64,000 nt of DNA, taken from the NCBI GenBank assembly GCA_030407315.1, contig JALQPE010002403.1:310001-374000 (forward strand), given 5' to 3'. Source of the stretch: Asparagopsis taxiformis. Taxonomy: Eukaryota; Rhodophyta; Florideophyceae; Bonnemaisoniales; Bonnemaisoniaceae. Below are positions 29,367 to 39,853 of this stretch, piece by piece. The notes beneath the pieces were generated by a model. The model made no database searches. It saw only the letters and a program-made list of their open reading frames with translations, and was not told the origin of the DNA. Positions within the stretch are counted from its first letter, which is position 1. Every line of letters starts with the position of its first letter. The position numbers were made by a program, and so were the translations under genes.

Positions 29367-30047
29367 CCTGATCTGGTAAGTCATTTGCATCCACTGTTCG
29401 AGGTTGTATTCCATGTGATGAGGAACGTATTTAAGAATCTCGTTAATAACGACTTCGTGGGCGCCGTCCCCGATATGGGCTAAACAAAACCTACTGGCCT
29501 GATGGATACTACAGCCTGCAGTGTAGTCGATACATTGTGGGACATGTCAACTAACAAGTGTGTTCTTTGTGATGCTTTGCATGTCAGGTATTTGGGGAAA
29601 AGCTTCCTGTGTGTGGCCGTGGTAGTTCGCATGAGATATCGACTAGTGGTGAACGTAGTTTTGCAGTAAAGGTATTCAGATATCTGCATTGAGTCGGACG
29701 TGTATCAGTGGACAGATTTGCAGCAACTGTACAAATCTTCTACCGCACATCAAACGTGCGGTTACAACTGAAATTCGTGTAACCGCTGGCACGTTCGCAC
29801 GGCCGTCGCGCGCTTTCTCTATCATAACTGACGCGATAATCCTCTCATTCGATCTCACCGCCAGCCTCAGCTCAGCATTGCAATCATACACATTCCGCGT
29901 CGACCCCTCCCTTGTCGTCACCGACCGTAATCCAACGAGTACCAAGTCCACATAAACCACCGCCAACCACACAACCATCCCCCTCACGCCCCGCCACCAG
30001 ACCATCCATCCACCTCCCCACTCACACAGCGCTGCACCGCATGCGCG
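29367..30047. other. Intergenic region, no gene seen
   Basis: About 680 bases lie between the HAD-like stop and the MATE start. The last 200 bases are C-rich and A-rich (CACCTCCCCACTC), as in other leaders here. No TATA box is clear. Confidence 0.5.
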
Positions 30048-31577
30048 ATGCACGCCTTCGCACCATCATTGCCCATTGCGACCAGCAACGTCCAGCTGCT
30101 GCTGACGCGACACCGTGCGCGCCCACTCCCATCGCCGCCCCGCAAGCAGCGTCTGCAATACCCGCTAGCCAAGGCAATTGGCGGATCGCCGCCCCCGGAC
30201 CTTGAGCTCGACGACGCCGATGCCCGGCTCACTCAACCGTTTCGTCTCAGCCCCATTGATGCACGCATCGCGTCCATCGCGCTACCAGCGCTAGGCACCC
30301 TGGCGCTGGACCCGCTCGTCGCACTGGCCGACATGGCCTGTGTGGGTTATTTGGGCGCCTCGGCACTCGGCGGCGTCGGTATCGGTAACAACGTGTTCAA
30401 TCTCTCCTTCACTTGTTTCAACTTTCTCGGCATGGCAACCACACCCGCCATCGCGCGCGCCTTTGGTCGCTCCGACACCGCAGAGGCAAGTCGTCTCATC
30501 GCACAGGCACTCTGGGTCGCCGCTGTGTCCGGTCTCTCCGCTATGGTCGTGCTCGCCACCTTCACGACGCCCATCGTGTCCTTCTTCGGCGCCAACGCCG
30601 CTATTCTACCGCAGGCTTCCGCTTATCTTCGCGCACGCATCGTCGCCGCACCCTTCTTCCTCGCTGCTATGGTCGGTAACGGCGCCTTTCGTGGCTATCA
30701 GGACACCAAGACACCGCTCTTTGTCGGCTTGTTTGCCAACTCGCTCAACTTGATCCTCTACCCCATGCTCATCTTCGGCTTCAAAATGGGCATTCGTGGC
30801 GCAGGTATCGCGATGGCCACTGGTCAGACGTGCGCAGGTATGGCTATGCTCGCCTTGTTGGTGCGTACTGGTAAATTGAAACTTGTTGATCTCACCAAAT
30901 TGCCGAGACCGGGTGAGATTTTTCCGTTGCTTCGTACGGGCGCTGTGCTGTCAGTCAGAACGCTGTCCATTTTCTCCACACTCTCCTATGCAACGGCTAC
31001 GGCGGCCAAGTTGGGTACCATAGAGGTTGCCGCTTTTGAAATTGGTAGACAGATTTTCGCATTGTTCGCACGTTTATTAGACGCGATTTCGGTGGCGGCT
31101 CAGTCACTTGTAGCGCTGGCACTCGGGCGCGGTGACAATAGGTTGGCGAGGAAAACGGCGAACCGAATCTTGCAATTGGGCGTTTCGATGGGGTGTGCGT
31201 TTGTGGCGTTACTGATGTTGACGATTAACAATGCACCTTCCATTTTCACATCGAATGCTGCAGTGCGCAGCATGGTGTCAGCAACATTCCCGTACATGGC
31301 ATTTGTACAGCCGATTAATGGACTTGTGTTTGTATTCGATGGAATTTATACGGCCGGTCGACGGTTTACTTCTCTGTCTGCTGCCATTTTGCTGGCTGGT
31401 TGCACGGCAAGTTCGTTTCTGTTCTTTGTGCGCATGAAAATGCTGCCTCTGCAGTATGTCTGGATAGGGTTGAATATTATGATGGTGCTGAGAGCATCGT
31501 TGTTGGGCTTGGGGTATTTCACGAGATGGTCACCGGTGCCAGGTCGCCGATTTGAGGTGAGCGGTAAGCAAACGTAG
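30048..31577 (+). CDS. MATE family efflux transporter (DinF/EDS5-like, probably plastid)
   Basis: The 509-residue protein starts at ATG 30048. About 60 N-terminal residues rich in Arg, Pro and Ser look like a plastid transit peptide. Twelve hydrophobic segments follow in two similar halves, from PALGTLALDPLVALADMACVG onward. P-x-x-x-T-L-A-x-D-P-L-x-x-L-x-D and the GVGIGNNVFNLSF segment are typical of DinF-type MATE proteins and plant EDS5/DTX45-like members. The half-repeat G-A-F-R-G-Y-Q-D-T-K-T-P is a diagnostic MATE motif (GxxRGxxDTxxP). MATE transporters export organic ions using H+ or Na+ gradients; the substrate here is unknown. The alternative in-frame start is further inside and would shorten only the leader. 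Confidence 0.9.
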   Translation: MHAFAPSLPIATSNVQLLLTRHRARPLPSPPRKQRLQYPLAKAIGGSPPPDLELDDADARLTQPFRLSPIDARIASIALPALGTLALDPLVALADMACVGYLGASALGGVGIGNNVFNLSFTCFNFLGMATTPAIARAFGRSDTAEASRLIAQALWVAAVSGLSAMVVLATFTTPIVSFFGANAAILPQASAYLRARIVAAPFFLAAMVGNGAFRGYQDTKTPLFVGLFANSLNLILYPMLIFGFKMGIRGAGIAMATGQTCAGMAMLALLVRTGKLKLVDLTKLPRPGEIFPLLRTGAVLSVRTLSIFSTLSYATATAAKLGTIEVAAFEIGRQIFALFARLLDAISVAAQSLVALALGRGDNRLARKTANRILQLGVSMGCAFVALLMLTINNAPSIFTSNAAVRSMVSATFPYMAFVQPINGLVFVFDGIYTAGRRFTSLSAAILLAGCTASSFLFFVRMKMLPLQYVWIGLNIMMVLRASLLGLGYFTRWSPVPGRRFEVSGKQT

Positions 31578-33474
31578 TGGTGGTCGGTGTTATTGTTGAC
31601 TATGTTTCTGACTGTAAATTGTTGAGATATATCAGTACTAAACTTGTGACGTAACTTGGAGATATGTTTTTGTTGATAAAGAGGTATCATTGAAAAAAAC
31701 GATGTGTGTGATGTGTAAGAATCAACTTTGCGGTGTGGTTTAGGTTGAATTGATCAGGATGCAATTTGTAAGAGCACGCTACCAAGTCATGTGGATGACA
31801 GGGCGGGAATAACAAACAAGAGATCGAGCTCGTGAGACTTGTTGTTCTCCATCAGTTTGTGACCCGATTTTACTGCGGACCAGAAAAGGATCGGTCCATG
31901 ACTTGGAACGCTCATTTCAAGCGAGTGAATTGGTGTTGTGCGATCGCGAAGTTACTACGATTGGCGGCGATTATACATGATGGTGGAAGGAGGTACAGAA
32001 TCCGCAATATTCAATCTGAAGGGCGAGATCAGGTGAGATGAAGATTTATTATCTATTGACGATGAGGGCAAACGATGATGGGCCATGCATCCATTAGTAA
32101 CGTGACGTATGTCAAGTCGAGGGATTATATGGTGGGTGTGACAAAACATTTGTGTTGGTGTGTCGCGTCCAGTCAGGTCGGGTCGGGTCGCCATTGTGCC
32201 AAACTTTCAAGTTGGCAAAGGTAGTAAACGTGTGTGTTGCGTTTTGATAGAAACAAATTGGGGCGTATCTTGCAGGACACACGAGGTCGTGATCGAGTAC
32301 TGTAGCGAAAAGAATAGGCGCTTGTGCGTAGGGATAGACGGCGAGGGGTGTTTTACGAGCAGAGACACGCAAGGGCGCGGTCTCGACGGTTGGATGCACT
32401 TGGAGCCACGCGGGACCAAATTGTTGTTGTCGTGCAACACATGAGGTATGGATAGTTGTCAAAAATCGTGCGTGCACGAACAAAAGGTAGTGTTGAAGGA
32501 TGTAAGCTGGCTAGAGAGGGCAATGATTGACGCATGTTGCAGTATTTTTAGCCGTTGTGCCATGTTATACAACGTTGTAAGCGGTGAGAGCAAGAGGCGA
32601 GGCCTGGACAGTTGCGAAAGAAATGGTACGGTCGAGGGTAGGCGGTTGTAAATCATGTGCAAACTGCGCAGCACATTAATTTGAGAAAACTGCACAAAGC
32701 ACATATGTAGCGGCATGATCGTTAGTTGCCGATAGCAGGTTGATTGGTGGCGCCTAATTTGGATGGAAGCGTGACAGGATCAACACGTGGCTCGATTGAA
32801 ACCACAGCTGAGTGAATGATCATGCGGTGGAAGCTCAACAGCGCGCTCAATTTTTCACGATATTGTTTGAAACACAGTGTTACGTGCCCCATTGACGTGT
32901 GCTACGCTCGGCTGTTTCAATATTGGCGTTAGCTGATCGACAATTGTGGCCCGCCCGACGGGGCCGCTCTCCGGCACGCCCGATTTCAACGATGCCATGC
33001 CATGTTCTGGCATTGCGGCTCGTCGAGCAGCGTGCGATGGACTCGATTATGGTCCATAGATAGGCTCAACGCGCCTACACCACAAATTGCGACCCGATCT
33101 TTCAGCGCACGCCGCCAGTTACACACGTTAAATGAAGAGCTAACAGCGTCTAAATTAATTACGGCAGATCGGCTCGGCCGTCTAGCGAATATGGCACACT
33201 GCACCACTTGCGCACTCGAGCCATGTGACACGCGCGCAAATCTCGCGTGTCGCCCACAACTCGGCACATATCTCGCGCCGCTTTCTCCAGCGAGTGCAGT
33301 GCACATGCGTGTCACAGCTTGTCCCGCTGTCACACCCCACAGGCAGGATCCAGCGAGCGGTGCATGTTGGGCTGTGCTGATTTTTCAGCTTGATTAATGA
33401 TGACGCAGTCTAATGCGCGGCTGCAGCGGCTCGATCGTGCGCTGTGAGGCATGGGGGACAATTGCATCCCGTTG

Positions 33475-33867
33475 ATTGGTCAGTGTGCAATATCGCGCCG
33501 CCAATCATTTGCAGCGCCGCAATTTTGTCGTTTCAAAATCAATGTCGGCCAGGAAATGAGATTGTTCCCCCCGCACGCCGAGATGTGTGCTCGCTCTATC
33601 GCTGGCGATTCATGGCCCGTAGGCGGATTTTTTGCATCGCACCGCACCGCACTCGCTCTTGCAGCAGTCGACTTGTTGATTGGACTTTGCTGCCATGTTG
33701 GCTGGATGCTGTTTGAAACATTGCCATGTCACGCGGCTTGGAAGACCCTAGAAGGTTTCGCAACTAGCGCCCGCTGCGAGATGATTGGTCGCCTAGCGCT
33801 AGCGCTGCCAATGGGCACGGTGGCGGGCCACCGCCGTGCTGCCCTAAAGACCAAACGGTCCTATAAA
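33475..33867 (+). promoter_or_regulatory. CCAAT-box cluster followed by a TATA box
   Basis: CCAAT or its complement ATTGG occurs at 33475-33479, 33501-33505, 33679-33683, 33784-33788 and 33808-33812. TATAAA follows at 33862-33867. A transcript would start near 33893. The next recognised ATG on this strand is the PI4K start 740 bases on, so this is either a distant PI4K promoter with a long or spliced leader, or the promoter of an unrecognised transcript. Confidence 0.45.
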
Positions 33868-34344
33868 CACGCACCTTCGTGCTGGAGTGCTGATGCAATG
33901 TCGTTGCTGGACCGTATCCCAACGTCACTTAAAATGAATCGAGTGTATTATTGTCAGGGCCAATCGTTGGTAGGCGAGGCCCAGTGCGCGAACAGTGTAC
34001 TGCTGAATGAATGAAATTTTATACCACCGCGCTTGATGGATGAATGTGTGAATGACAGTAGACATGCATGCGCATGTTGTGGAAGAAGCCCAGCACACAA
34101 CTGTCGGTCCGACCGCATCCCTTCTTCTGTGCATGCGACTCGAGCAGAGCCGAGGCCTTGCTTGTGCATGAATGAGATTGACTCGGTGCATCATTTCTCC
34201 CTTCTAGCATCTTCTGTCCGCACCTCCACGTGCTGCACATAAATCTTCGCACCACCTCCATTCCCGCTCCTGTCGCAAATATTCATCTGCCCCAATCTCG
34301 CACTCATCCCACTGCGCCAGCAAACGACCAACACCCATCTTTCT

Positions 34345-34435
34345 TTATACATCCATCCATCCATCCCTCTATCTATTCATTTCTTCTTTCCTTCATCTAT
34401 CCACCCTCCCCTTGCGTCCATCCATCCATCCATTT
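34345..34435 (+). repeat. TCCA/TCTA microsatellite
   Basis: Imperfect tandem CATC/CATCCATC units occur in two blocks, near 34349-34370 and 34418-34432. They lie in the leader region of the PI4K gene. Confidence 0.7.
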
Positions 34436-34605
34436 ATTCTCTACCCTGCCCTCCGAAACTACACGTACGTGTCATTCCAGAAGCCGCCGGAACAACGCGC
34501 AAGCGTTCATCCGTGCATTCTGCAACAATCAATTCCATTCCCAATCTCGTTGACAAACTTCTCAAGATGATGTAACCACCGGCTTCACAAACCCTCCACA
34601 CGTCG

Positions 34606-36807
34606 ATGTGGGCCAGCCCAGTCAGCTCACATTCCTCCGCCCTCGCTCCTCTCACCACTGCATTTCAAATGACCTCCTCCATTCCTATCCCGCGCACACG
34701 CGCCCAAGAAGCGCCATCCCCAGCCCTCCTCGGCCAGAGCCTACCGGCATGCGCCCATCGCTCTTTCACAACCCCGACCGTCCACGCCGCTTCCGCTCTG
34801 CCGCGCGACGACGTTGATCTCGCTACCTCGTGGCCCCCGCGCCCCTCCGTCGAGCTCGTCTCCAGAGCCGCCAAAAAGTGGCTCAACGGTCATCGCACCG
34901 CATGCCCCTCCCCATCCTCCTCTACGCGCTTTGACCCTTGGGACTTCTCCGAGGTCGCTATGGCTACAGACCAGGTACGCACAGCCTTCCGTCGAGGCAG
35001 TGCGCGCGCCGAACGCCCCCCGCGCGAAGGTGTCTGCGGTACGTACTTCATTCGCCGCAATGAATCCAAGGGTGCCGTCTTGTGCGTTTTCAAACCAGTC
35101 GACGAAGAGGCCGCCGATATTGAAATGTCTCCAACACAGTTTCCTTCCGCTCTCGCTCCCTCACCCTTTCTCGGTGATTCCACTGACTTTTCGCTCGGCC
35201 CAGCTCATGGTTCGGCATCGTCGCTTGCTAACTCCCCAATCGGGTTTAATAATGCATTCCACAGGACAAATAGCCTCTCCTCCGACTCTGAGCATGGCTC
35301 GCGCACCTATCGCGCCTCGGGCTTCCATGCTGGGGAAGGTGCCTACAAAGAAGTTGCAGCCTATCTCCTGGATCATGAGCGTTTCGCTAGGGTCCCGCAA
35401 ACTGCCCTTGCTACCTGTCAATTCTCGTCTGATGTTCCCGAGAAGAATAAGACAGATTCAGAGTCGCCATCAGACTCGTCTATACCCTCCTATGGCGGCA
35501 CCAACTACTTTAACAAGAGTGAAAGACTCGACGTTGTTCTGGATGCTGGCCGCAGCGCCTCGCGCCATTCTGACGACGATGGCTCCATGCGTACGAAGAT
35601 GGGTGCATTCCAGGTCTACGTTGAGAATGTGGGTGATGCTGACGACTACGGACCAGGAGTTTTCGACAAGGACCAAGTACATCGCATCGCAATTCTCGAT
35701 ATCAGGACGCTTAATCATGATAGACACGGTGGCAATATTCTAGTCACCAAGTCGGAATCTCCTGATCGGCGTTATGACCTGGTCCCCATCGACCACGGGT
35801 ATATCTTACCAGAAGTTGTGCAGTCAGTGCCGTGGCCTGTGTGGATGGACTGGCCAATGGTTAAGGAACAGCTTTCTGATCGGGTGAAGACTTATGTCGA
35901 GCATTTGGATGCAGATTCAGAAGCGCACATTCTTGATGATGAATTGGATGGGGTGTTGCGACCTGGATCACTGCGCACTCTCAAGATTGCGACTCTACTT
36001 CTTCAGAAAGGTGTGGCAGCTGGACTTACTTTGTACGATATTGGACTATTGATGTACTGTCGTCGTGAAGACCCGTATACTCGGTCAGAGCTGGAGAAGG
36101 TTGTGAATGAGGCGGAGGATGCTGGATTTGCTCGTGAGCGTCATATTGCTGAACAAGAGATGCCTATGTCTCCAGCATATCCTCCCGATGGGCTAACTCG
36201 TAAACATCAAAGTCTAAACGCTACTCGTCAACATGAGACGTACATCGACGATTACATAGTCAAGTATGCTGGGAAGAGAATTCAGGAAATCGTGCTGCGC
36301 GTTGCGTCGATGAAGAAGAGGGAGAATGTGCCATTTGCTTCCAGGTCTGGGCATATTCCTATTCTGTCTAGGGCTCGCTCCATTCCCGACTTTGGACTTG
36401 GTATGAAGCCCATGCATGCTGCCCTCACAAGGCAAGCAAGTTATGATCCTGCACCGACGCCCGTGTCATCTCCTGTCTCAAGTCCACCGTTGTCTTCGAA
36501 TGATGAACTGGAAACGCACCTTCCTAATGTGAACAGTCCTCCAGCACGGGGAGCACCTATCCGTATTCCAATAAACGACGGTAGTATCCGTCGCATTGCG
36601 ATTCCGGAGCTGCAAGTTCCGAAAACGAGGCAGGGTCATGTACGCAATAGGAGCGTGTCAGGAATGCTTTCCGATGAGGTGGTGCGATCTAATGAGCAAG
36701 AAAAGATGAGCAGCGTAAATTTACCACCGCTGTTCAAGTCTACGTCTCGCAAAGCTTCACCTGTAGCGCCACTTGATGTTTTTGCGTGGGGAACGGGCTC
36801 GCCATAG
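34606..36807 (+). CDS. Phosphatidylinositol 4-kinase gamma-like protein (type II PI4K fold)
   Basis: The 733-residue protein starts at ATG 34606. Residues 1-140 are disordered. The PI3/PI4-kinase-like domain follows: GVCGTYFIRR and CVFKPVDEE near 147-170 (nucleotide-binding region with the catalytic Lys), G-E-G-A-Y-K-E-V-A-A-Y-L-L-D near 245, the catalytic loop ILDIRTLNHDRHGGNILV near 363-380 (D-x-x-x-x-N-equivalent), and the metal-binding PIDHGYILP near 394. This is the pattern of plant PI4K-gamma proteins, some of which act as protein kinases. Serine-rich insertions occur inside the kinase (180-240 and 285-340). The tail (600-733) is disordered and basic. Plant relatives carry ubiquitin-like domains upstream; none is seen here. 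Substrate, lipid or protein, cannot be told. Confidence 0.85.
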   Translation: MWASPVSSHSSALAPLTTAFQMTSSIPIPRTRAQEAPSPALLGQSLPACAHRSFTTPTVHAASALPRDDVDLATSWPPRPSVELVSRAAKKWLNGHRTACPSPSSSTRFDPWDFSEVAMATDQVRTAFRRGSARAERPPREGVCGTYFIRRNESKGAVLCVFKPVDEEAADIEMSPTQFPSALAPSPFLGDSTDFSLGPAHGSASSLANSPIGFNNAFHRTNSLSSDSEHGSRTYRASGFHAGEGAYKEVAAYLLDHERFARVPQTALATCQFSSDVPEKNKTDSESPSDSSIPSYGGTNYFNKSERLDVVLDAGRSASRHSDDDGSMRTKMGAFQVYVENVGDADDYGPGVFDKDQVHRIAILDIRTLNHDRHGGNILVTKSESPDRRYDLVPIDHGYILPEVVQSVPWPVWMDWPMVKEQLSDRVKTYVEHLDADSEAHILDDELDGVLRPGSLRTLKIATLLLQKGVAAGLTLYDIGLLMYCRREDPYTRSELEKVVNEAEDAGFARERHIAEQEMPMSPAYPPDGLTRKHQSLNATRQHETYIDDYIVKYAGKRIQEIVLRVASMKKRENVPFASRSGHIPILSRARSIPDFGLGMKPMHAALTRQASYDPAPTPVSSPVSSPPLSSNDELETHLPNVNSPPARGAPIRIPINDGSIRRIAIPELQVPKTRQGHVRNRSVSGMLSDEVVRSNEQEKMSSVNLPPLFKSTSRKASPVAPLDVFAWGTGSP

Positions 36808-37290
36808 CGATGTATCAACTTGAGGCCACACACCACCGAACATAAATGGATGTGTGGACTACTATGTAAAATGGGTTTGCTAACATGCCAAAAAGGAAAA
36901 AGTCGGGTTGGAGGCTTCCACCAAAGTGAAAAGAGAGGGAGCCCGCTGATTACGGTATTCCATTGAGATCCTGCTTACGCTTGCATGTTTTTATTCGCAT
37001 CGGAGAGGGATAACGGCGCATCTACGAGATACATAAGCTAGAGAGCGCTTTGAACATACACAAATGATTTAGTAAAGTAAGTCTTCTTATCTTCCGAAGT
37101 GTCGACCCTGTCTAGATACGCGTTACTCTGCTACTTGCACGCAGGAAACCCGATGTAACGGCGACTGTGAGGTTTTCACATCATACAACTCCGGCTTGGC
37201 GGACCAAAAATATCTTCACGTACAAGTTTTCTCGTACCGCTGCGAGATTAATATCACGATCGGTGAAGGCGAATTTGCGGTACTTTTGCT
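36808..37290. other. Intergenic spacer between convergent genes
   Basis: The 483-base gap separates the convergent PI4K and carrier genes. It should hold both 3' untranslated regions. No gene is seen. Confidence 0.5.
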
Positions 37291-38370
37291 TCACATCTTC
37301 TTGGACGAAGCACGCATCTTTTCCATCGCTTGCCTCTTTTCAATCCACTTGACTACGACTTCATATGTGAAGAACATCAATGCAGCATTAGGAACTACTC
37401 GTGCCAAATGCGTACCCATACCAGCATATAGACCTTTGCGACCCTCCTCCCTCGCAATGACACGCAACGCCTGCACCATTCCGTTGTACTTGGGCACTGC
37501 GCCAACAAACTTTGGCTGTTCCCTCATTCGCAACCGCACAACTTCATGCGGGTAAGTTGCAGTAGATGCAATGAGCTTGGACACTGCGGCGGCACTGAGA
37601 TATTGCAACGAGGTCAATCGCTCCGGATCTGGCGGCGGTTGCGATCCACGCAAATAGTCACCGCGTCTGATTTTGCGCTTATTATCAGCGATGATTTTGG
37701 CTTTGATGCGCTCGTAAACTACAAAATGCAACGCGCCCTCTGTGACGCCCCAATACGACGCGGTGAGGCCCTTGAAAAACCCACCGATCCCCTCCTCGCG
37801 GAAGATGCGCACCATAGCGTCGCCGTACCCGCGATACACCATGGGGTTGCCGGCCGAGGCGCCTGCTTGCAATTGGACGCGTGATTTCATGAGCCAAATC
37901 GGGTTGGTGAGTGTATTGGATGAAATGCCAGCAGCGGCGGCGGATAGCATGTGCACGACGGGGCTTTCGCCAAAGCGGTTACTGAGCGTCGTCTTGGTGG
38001 TCGAATAGGCCCAAAAGTAGGTTGCGCGCGCCGGCAGAATTCCAACAAGCGTCGGGAGCAGTCCGCGGAAAAAGCCGCGGAAACCCTCAGCGCGTGCGAT
38101 GTTACGCGCGACGGAAAATGGGCCCTTGGCCTGCAGGGCCACTTCGGATCCGCCTTTGGACGCTTGTAAATGCGTCTTGACAACCTCCATTGGACATGTG
38201 ATGGTCGCTGAGAATGAGCCGGCGATGCCGCCAGCGACTAGCGATGCGAATTGCTTTTGATTGTTGAGCAAGTCTTCCTTCTTCACGGCAGCGGTTTTGG
38301 CGAGCTGAAATGGCGGAGGATGCGCGATTTTGGTGTGGTTGTCATGGCGATTGGGTCGGCGGAACAACAT
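37291..38370 (-). CDS. Mitochondrial carrier, SLC25A33/36 (Rim2) pyrimidine-nucleotide type
   Basis: The 359-residue protein starts at the first ATG of the frame, 38370 (MLFRRPN). The frame continues upstream only from a TTG. Three Solcar repeats carry the signatures CPMEVVKT, TNPIWLMKSR and YPHEVVRLR. Subfamily landmarks match SLC25A33/36 and yeast Rim2: GLLPTLVGILPARATYFWAYS, TNPIWLMKSRVQL, A-S-Y-W-G-V-T-E-G-A-L-H-F-V-V-Y-E and YPHEVVRLRMRE. These carriers exchange pyrimidine nucleotides across the inner mitochondrial membrane, feeding organelle DNA and RNA synthesis. Folate/NAD carriers are related alternatives, but the E-x-x-x-H-F-V-x-Y-E and Y-P-H-E patterns favour the nucleotide group. 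It is divergent from the plastid membrane protein. Confidence 0.85.
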   Translation of the reverse strand: MLFRRPNRHDNHTKIAHPPPFQLAKTAAVKKEDLLNNQKQFASLVAGGIAGSFSATITCPMEVVKTHLQASKGGSEVALQAKGPFSVARNIARAEGFRGFFRGLLPTLVGILPARATYFWAYSTTKTTLSNRFGESPVVHMLSAAAAGISSNTLTNPIWLMKSRVQLQAGASAGNPMVYRGYGDAMVRIFREEGIGGFFKGLTASYWGVTEGALHFVVYERIKAKIIADNKRKIRRGDYLRGSQPPPDPERLTSLQYLSAAAVSKLIASTATYPHEVVRLRMREQPKFVGAVPKYNGMVQALRVIAREEGRKGLYAGMGTHLARVVPNAALMFFTYEVVVKWIEKRQAMEKMRASSKKM

Positions 38371-38760
38371 TTTGGTTGTGGAATATTGGTGTGCTTCGGG
38401 TGGGCGGCCCCACCGAGGTGAGATAGAACGATCTCGGCGTCGCGGGGGATGGAAACTTACGGTAAAACGGTGTCTACTGTGGTAAGCGATTCCGGTTTGA
38501 GCGCCTTTGTCAGGGCCGGAAAGGACATGTGGCGGGTCGCCGTCCGCCAAGATTCGATCTAGTATGACGGTGTGATTGGGAGAAGCTTAGGCCCTATTAT
38601 TGCGCCAAATTGGGGCATAACAATTGAAAATTTACTCCAAATTCAACGGTGTCGTATGTCGATTGTTCAACTCAACCGATTTTCACCATTGAAAAGCTGC
38701 CACGGAGCTACACGCCGTGATGTTTAACCAAGTCCACTACTTGTTTTCATCCAAATCGAC
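38371..38760. other. Bidirectional promoter region
   Basis: The 390-base gap lies between the divergent carrier and plastid membrane protein starts. It is GC-rich on the left and A/T-rich at 38600-38700. No clear TATA box is seen. Confidence 0.45.
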
Positions 38761-39447
38761 ATGATGCCAATCTCTCCCATTTCCCATGTGCTCACAATGA
38801 ACGCACCCAACTCAGCATTCATTGCGCCCACGCTCCCTCTTTCCGAAAGAAAAGCAAGCACTCCACTCATTACGACACGCAGCGCCAACCTGACAATACC
38901 AGCACACACGCCATGCACAGCTTCGCTGCGAGATGACTTCTTTTCCGGGCCGGAATCACCGCCACGTCCGCGCCCTCTCAACCGCGTCATCCTATTTTCA
39001 GTCGCGACAGGCGCCCTTTGGTACGGACTGTACAAATATAACATTGAAGAAGAACTGCGCGCCTCCACGGGAGAGGGTCTCGGCGGTCTGGCAACTCTGC
39101 TACCATTCGTCATTGGTGTCACATCGCCGCTGTATTTGCCCACCGGTGGGCCAGCCGAAATCGGCGCCGCCTTTGGCGTCCTCTGGATTGTCTGTATTCA
39201 ATACACACTGTACACGAGAATCAATCGCCTGTGTGAAGCCAAGGGGATGGCGAAACCGCTGCGACCGGAATGGCTGGTTATTCCCGGTTTCAACTTGGTC
39301 GTCGGACTGAGAAGCGTTCACTTTCTGAGTGTTGTGCATGGCGGCGATAGAGCGGATCCTATGGTGGAAAGATTACCATTCTTGGGTGTAGACACTCTGG
39401 GTTTCTTTGAATTGCTCACAACGCCCAAGTTGTGGCTCAAATTATAG
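38761..39447 (+). CDS. Predicted plastid membrane protein, unknown function
   Basis: The 228-residue protein starts at ATG 38761; a second ATG three bases on is equally possible. Residues 1-70 are rich in Ser, Thr, Pro and Ala with few acids, like a plastid transit peptide. Three hydrophobic stretches follow: about 75-95 (VILFSVATGALWYGLYKY), 108-128 (LATLLPFVIGVTSPLYLP) and 133-152 (IGAAFGVLWIVCIQYTLY). The segment RPEWLVIPGFNLVVGLRSVHFLSVVHGG looks conserved, with a structured C-terminus after it. I do not recognise the family, though it has the look of small plastid proteins shared with cyanobacteria. It lies head-to-tail with the D27-like gene, about 400 bases apart. Confidence 0.65.
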   Translation: MMPISPISHVLTMNAPNSAFIAPTLPLSERKASTPLITTRSANLTIPAHTPCTASLRDDFFSGPESPPRPRPLNRVILFSVATGALWYGLYKYNIEEELRASTGEGLGGLATLLPFVIGVTSPLYLPTGGPAEIGAAFGVLWIVCIQYTLYTRINRLCEAKGMAKPLRPEWLVIPGFNLVVGLRSVHFLSVVHGGDRADPMVERLPFLGVDTLGFFELLTTPKLWLKL

Positions 39448-39853
39448 GTGGATGTACGCTCGAGGGTAACTCGAATTGGTAGCGTCGACAGCTCGAGATA
39501 GATAGAATGGCAACAAAAGTGTCGGTAGACAACGAAAATTTCCGATTTTGTTTGTGAAAAGCGGCGTCATAGACCGTACACTTGTGATGTGTCTGCCTTT
39601 CGTGTTACCATCGCATCGCGGCAACTGCAGAGCACTCGAGGCAACAACGGCAAGGGGGCACCACCTCAAGCAGACGCTATACAGTGTATACATATTCACA
39701 CACACACACAGCGCTAGCACTCTACCGTACCAAACTTTTCTCTCCCGCTACACACCAGCACCTAACGTCACCTCTCTCTCCTCAGTTGTTCCATTCCGTC
39801 CGCTCTGCTCTGCTCTGCTCAGCTCAGCTCTGCTGCGCTACACTTGCACAGCC
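39448..39853. other. Intergenic region with CT-rich leader
   Basis: The 406-base gap contains a CA repeat near 39698-39708 and a CTCTG/CTCAG pentamer run at about 39805-39836 just before the D27-like start. The latter is likely its 5' leader. No gene is seen. Confidence 0.5.

Larger units (their letters stand above)
31578..34605. other. 3-kb intergenic region
   Basis: The region lies between the MATE and PI4K genes, both on the plus strand. The many short frames lack domains. It contains a CCAAT/TATA cluster at 33475-33867 and a TCCA-type microsatellite at about 34345-34435. An ATG-started 187-codon frame at 33451-34014 has no recognisable content and overlaps the promoter-like cluster. Confidence 0.5.

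Noticed and set aside
33451..34014. 187-codon plus-strand frame starting with ATG
   Set aside because: No domain, overlaps the CCAAT/TATA cluster, and composition looks random; kept only as part of the intergenic note.
38371..38550. 60-codon N-terminal extension of the mitochondrial carrier
   Set aside because: It starts with TTG, and carriers of this type need no long presequence; the ATG at 38370 is used.
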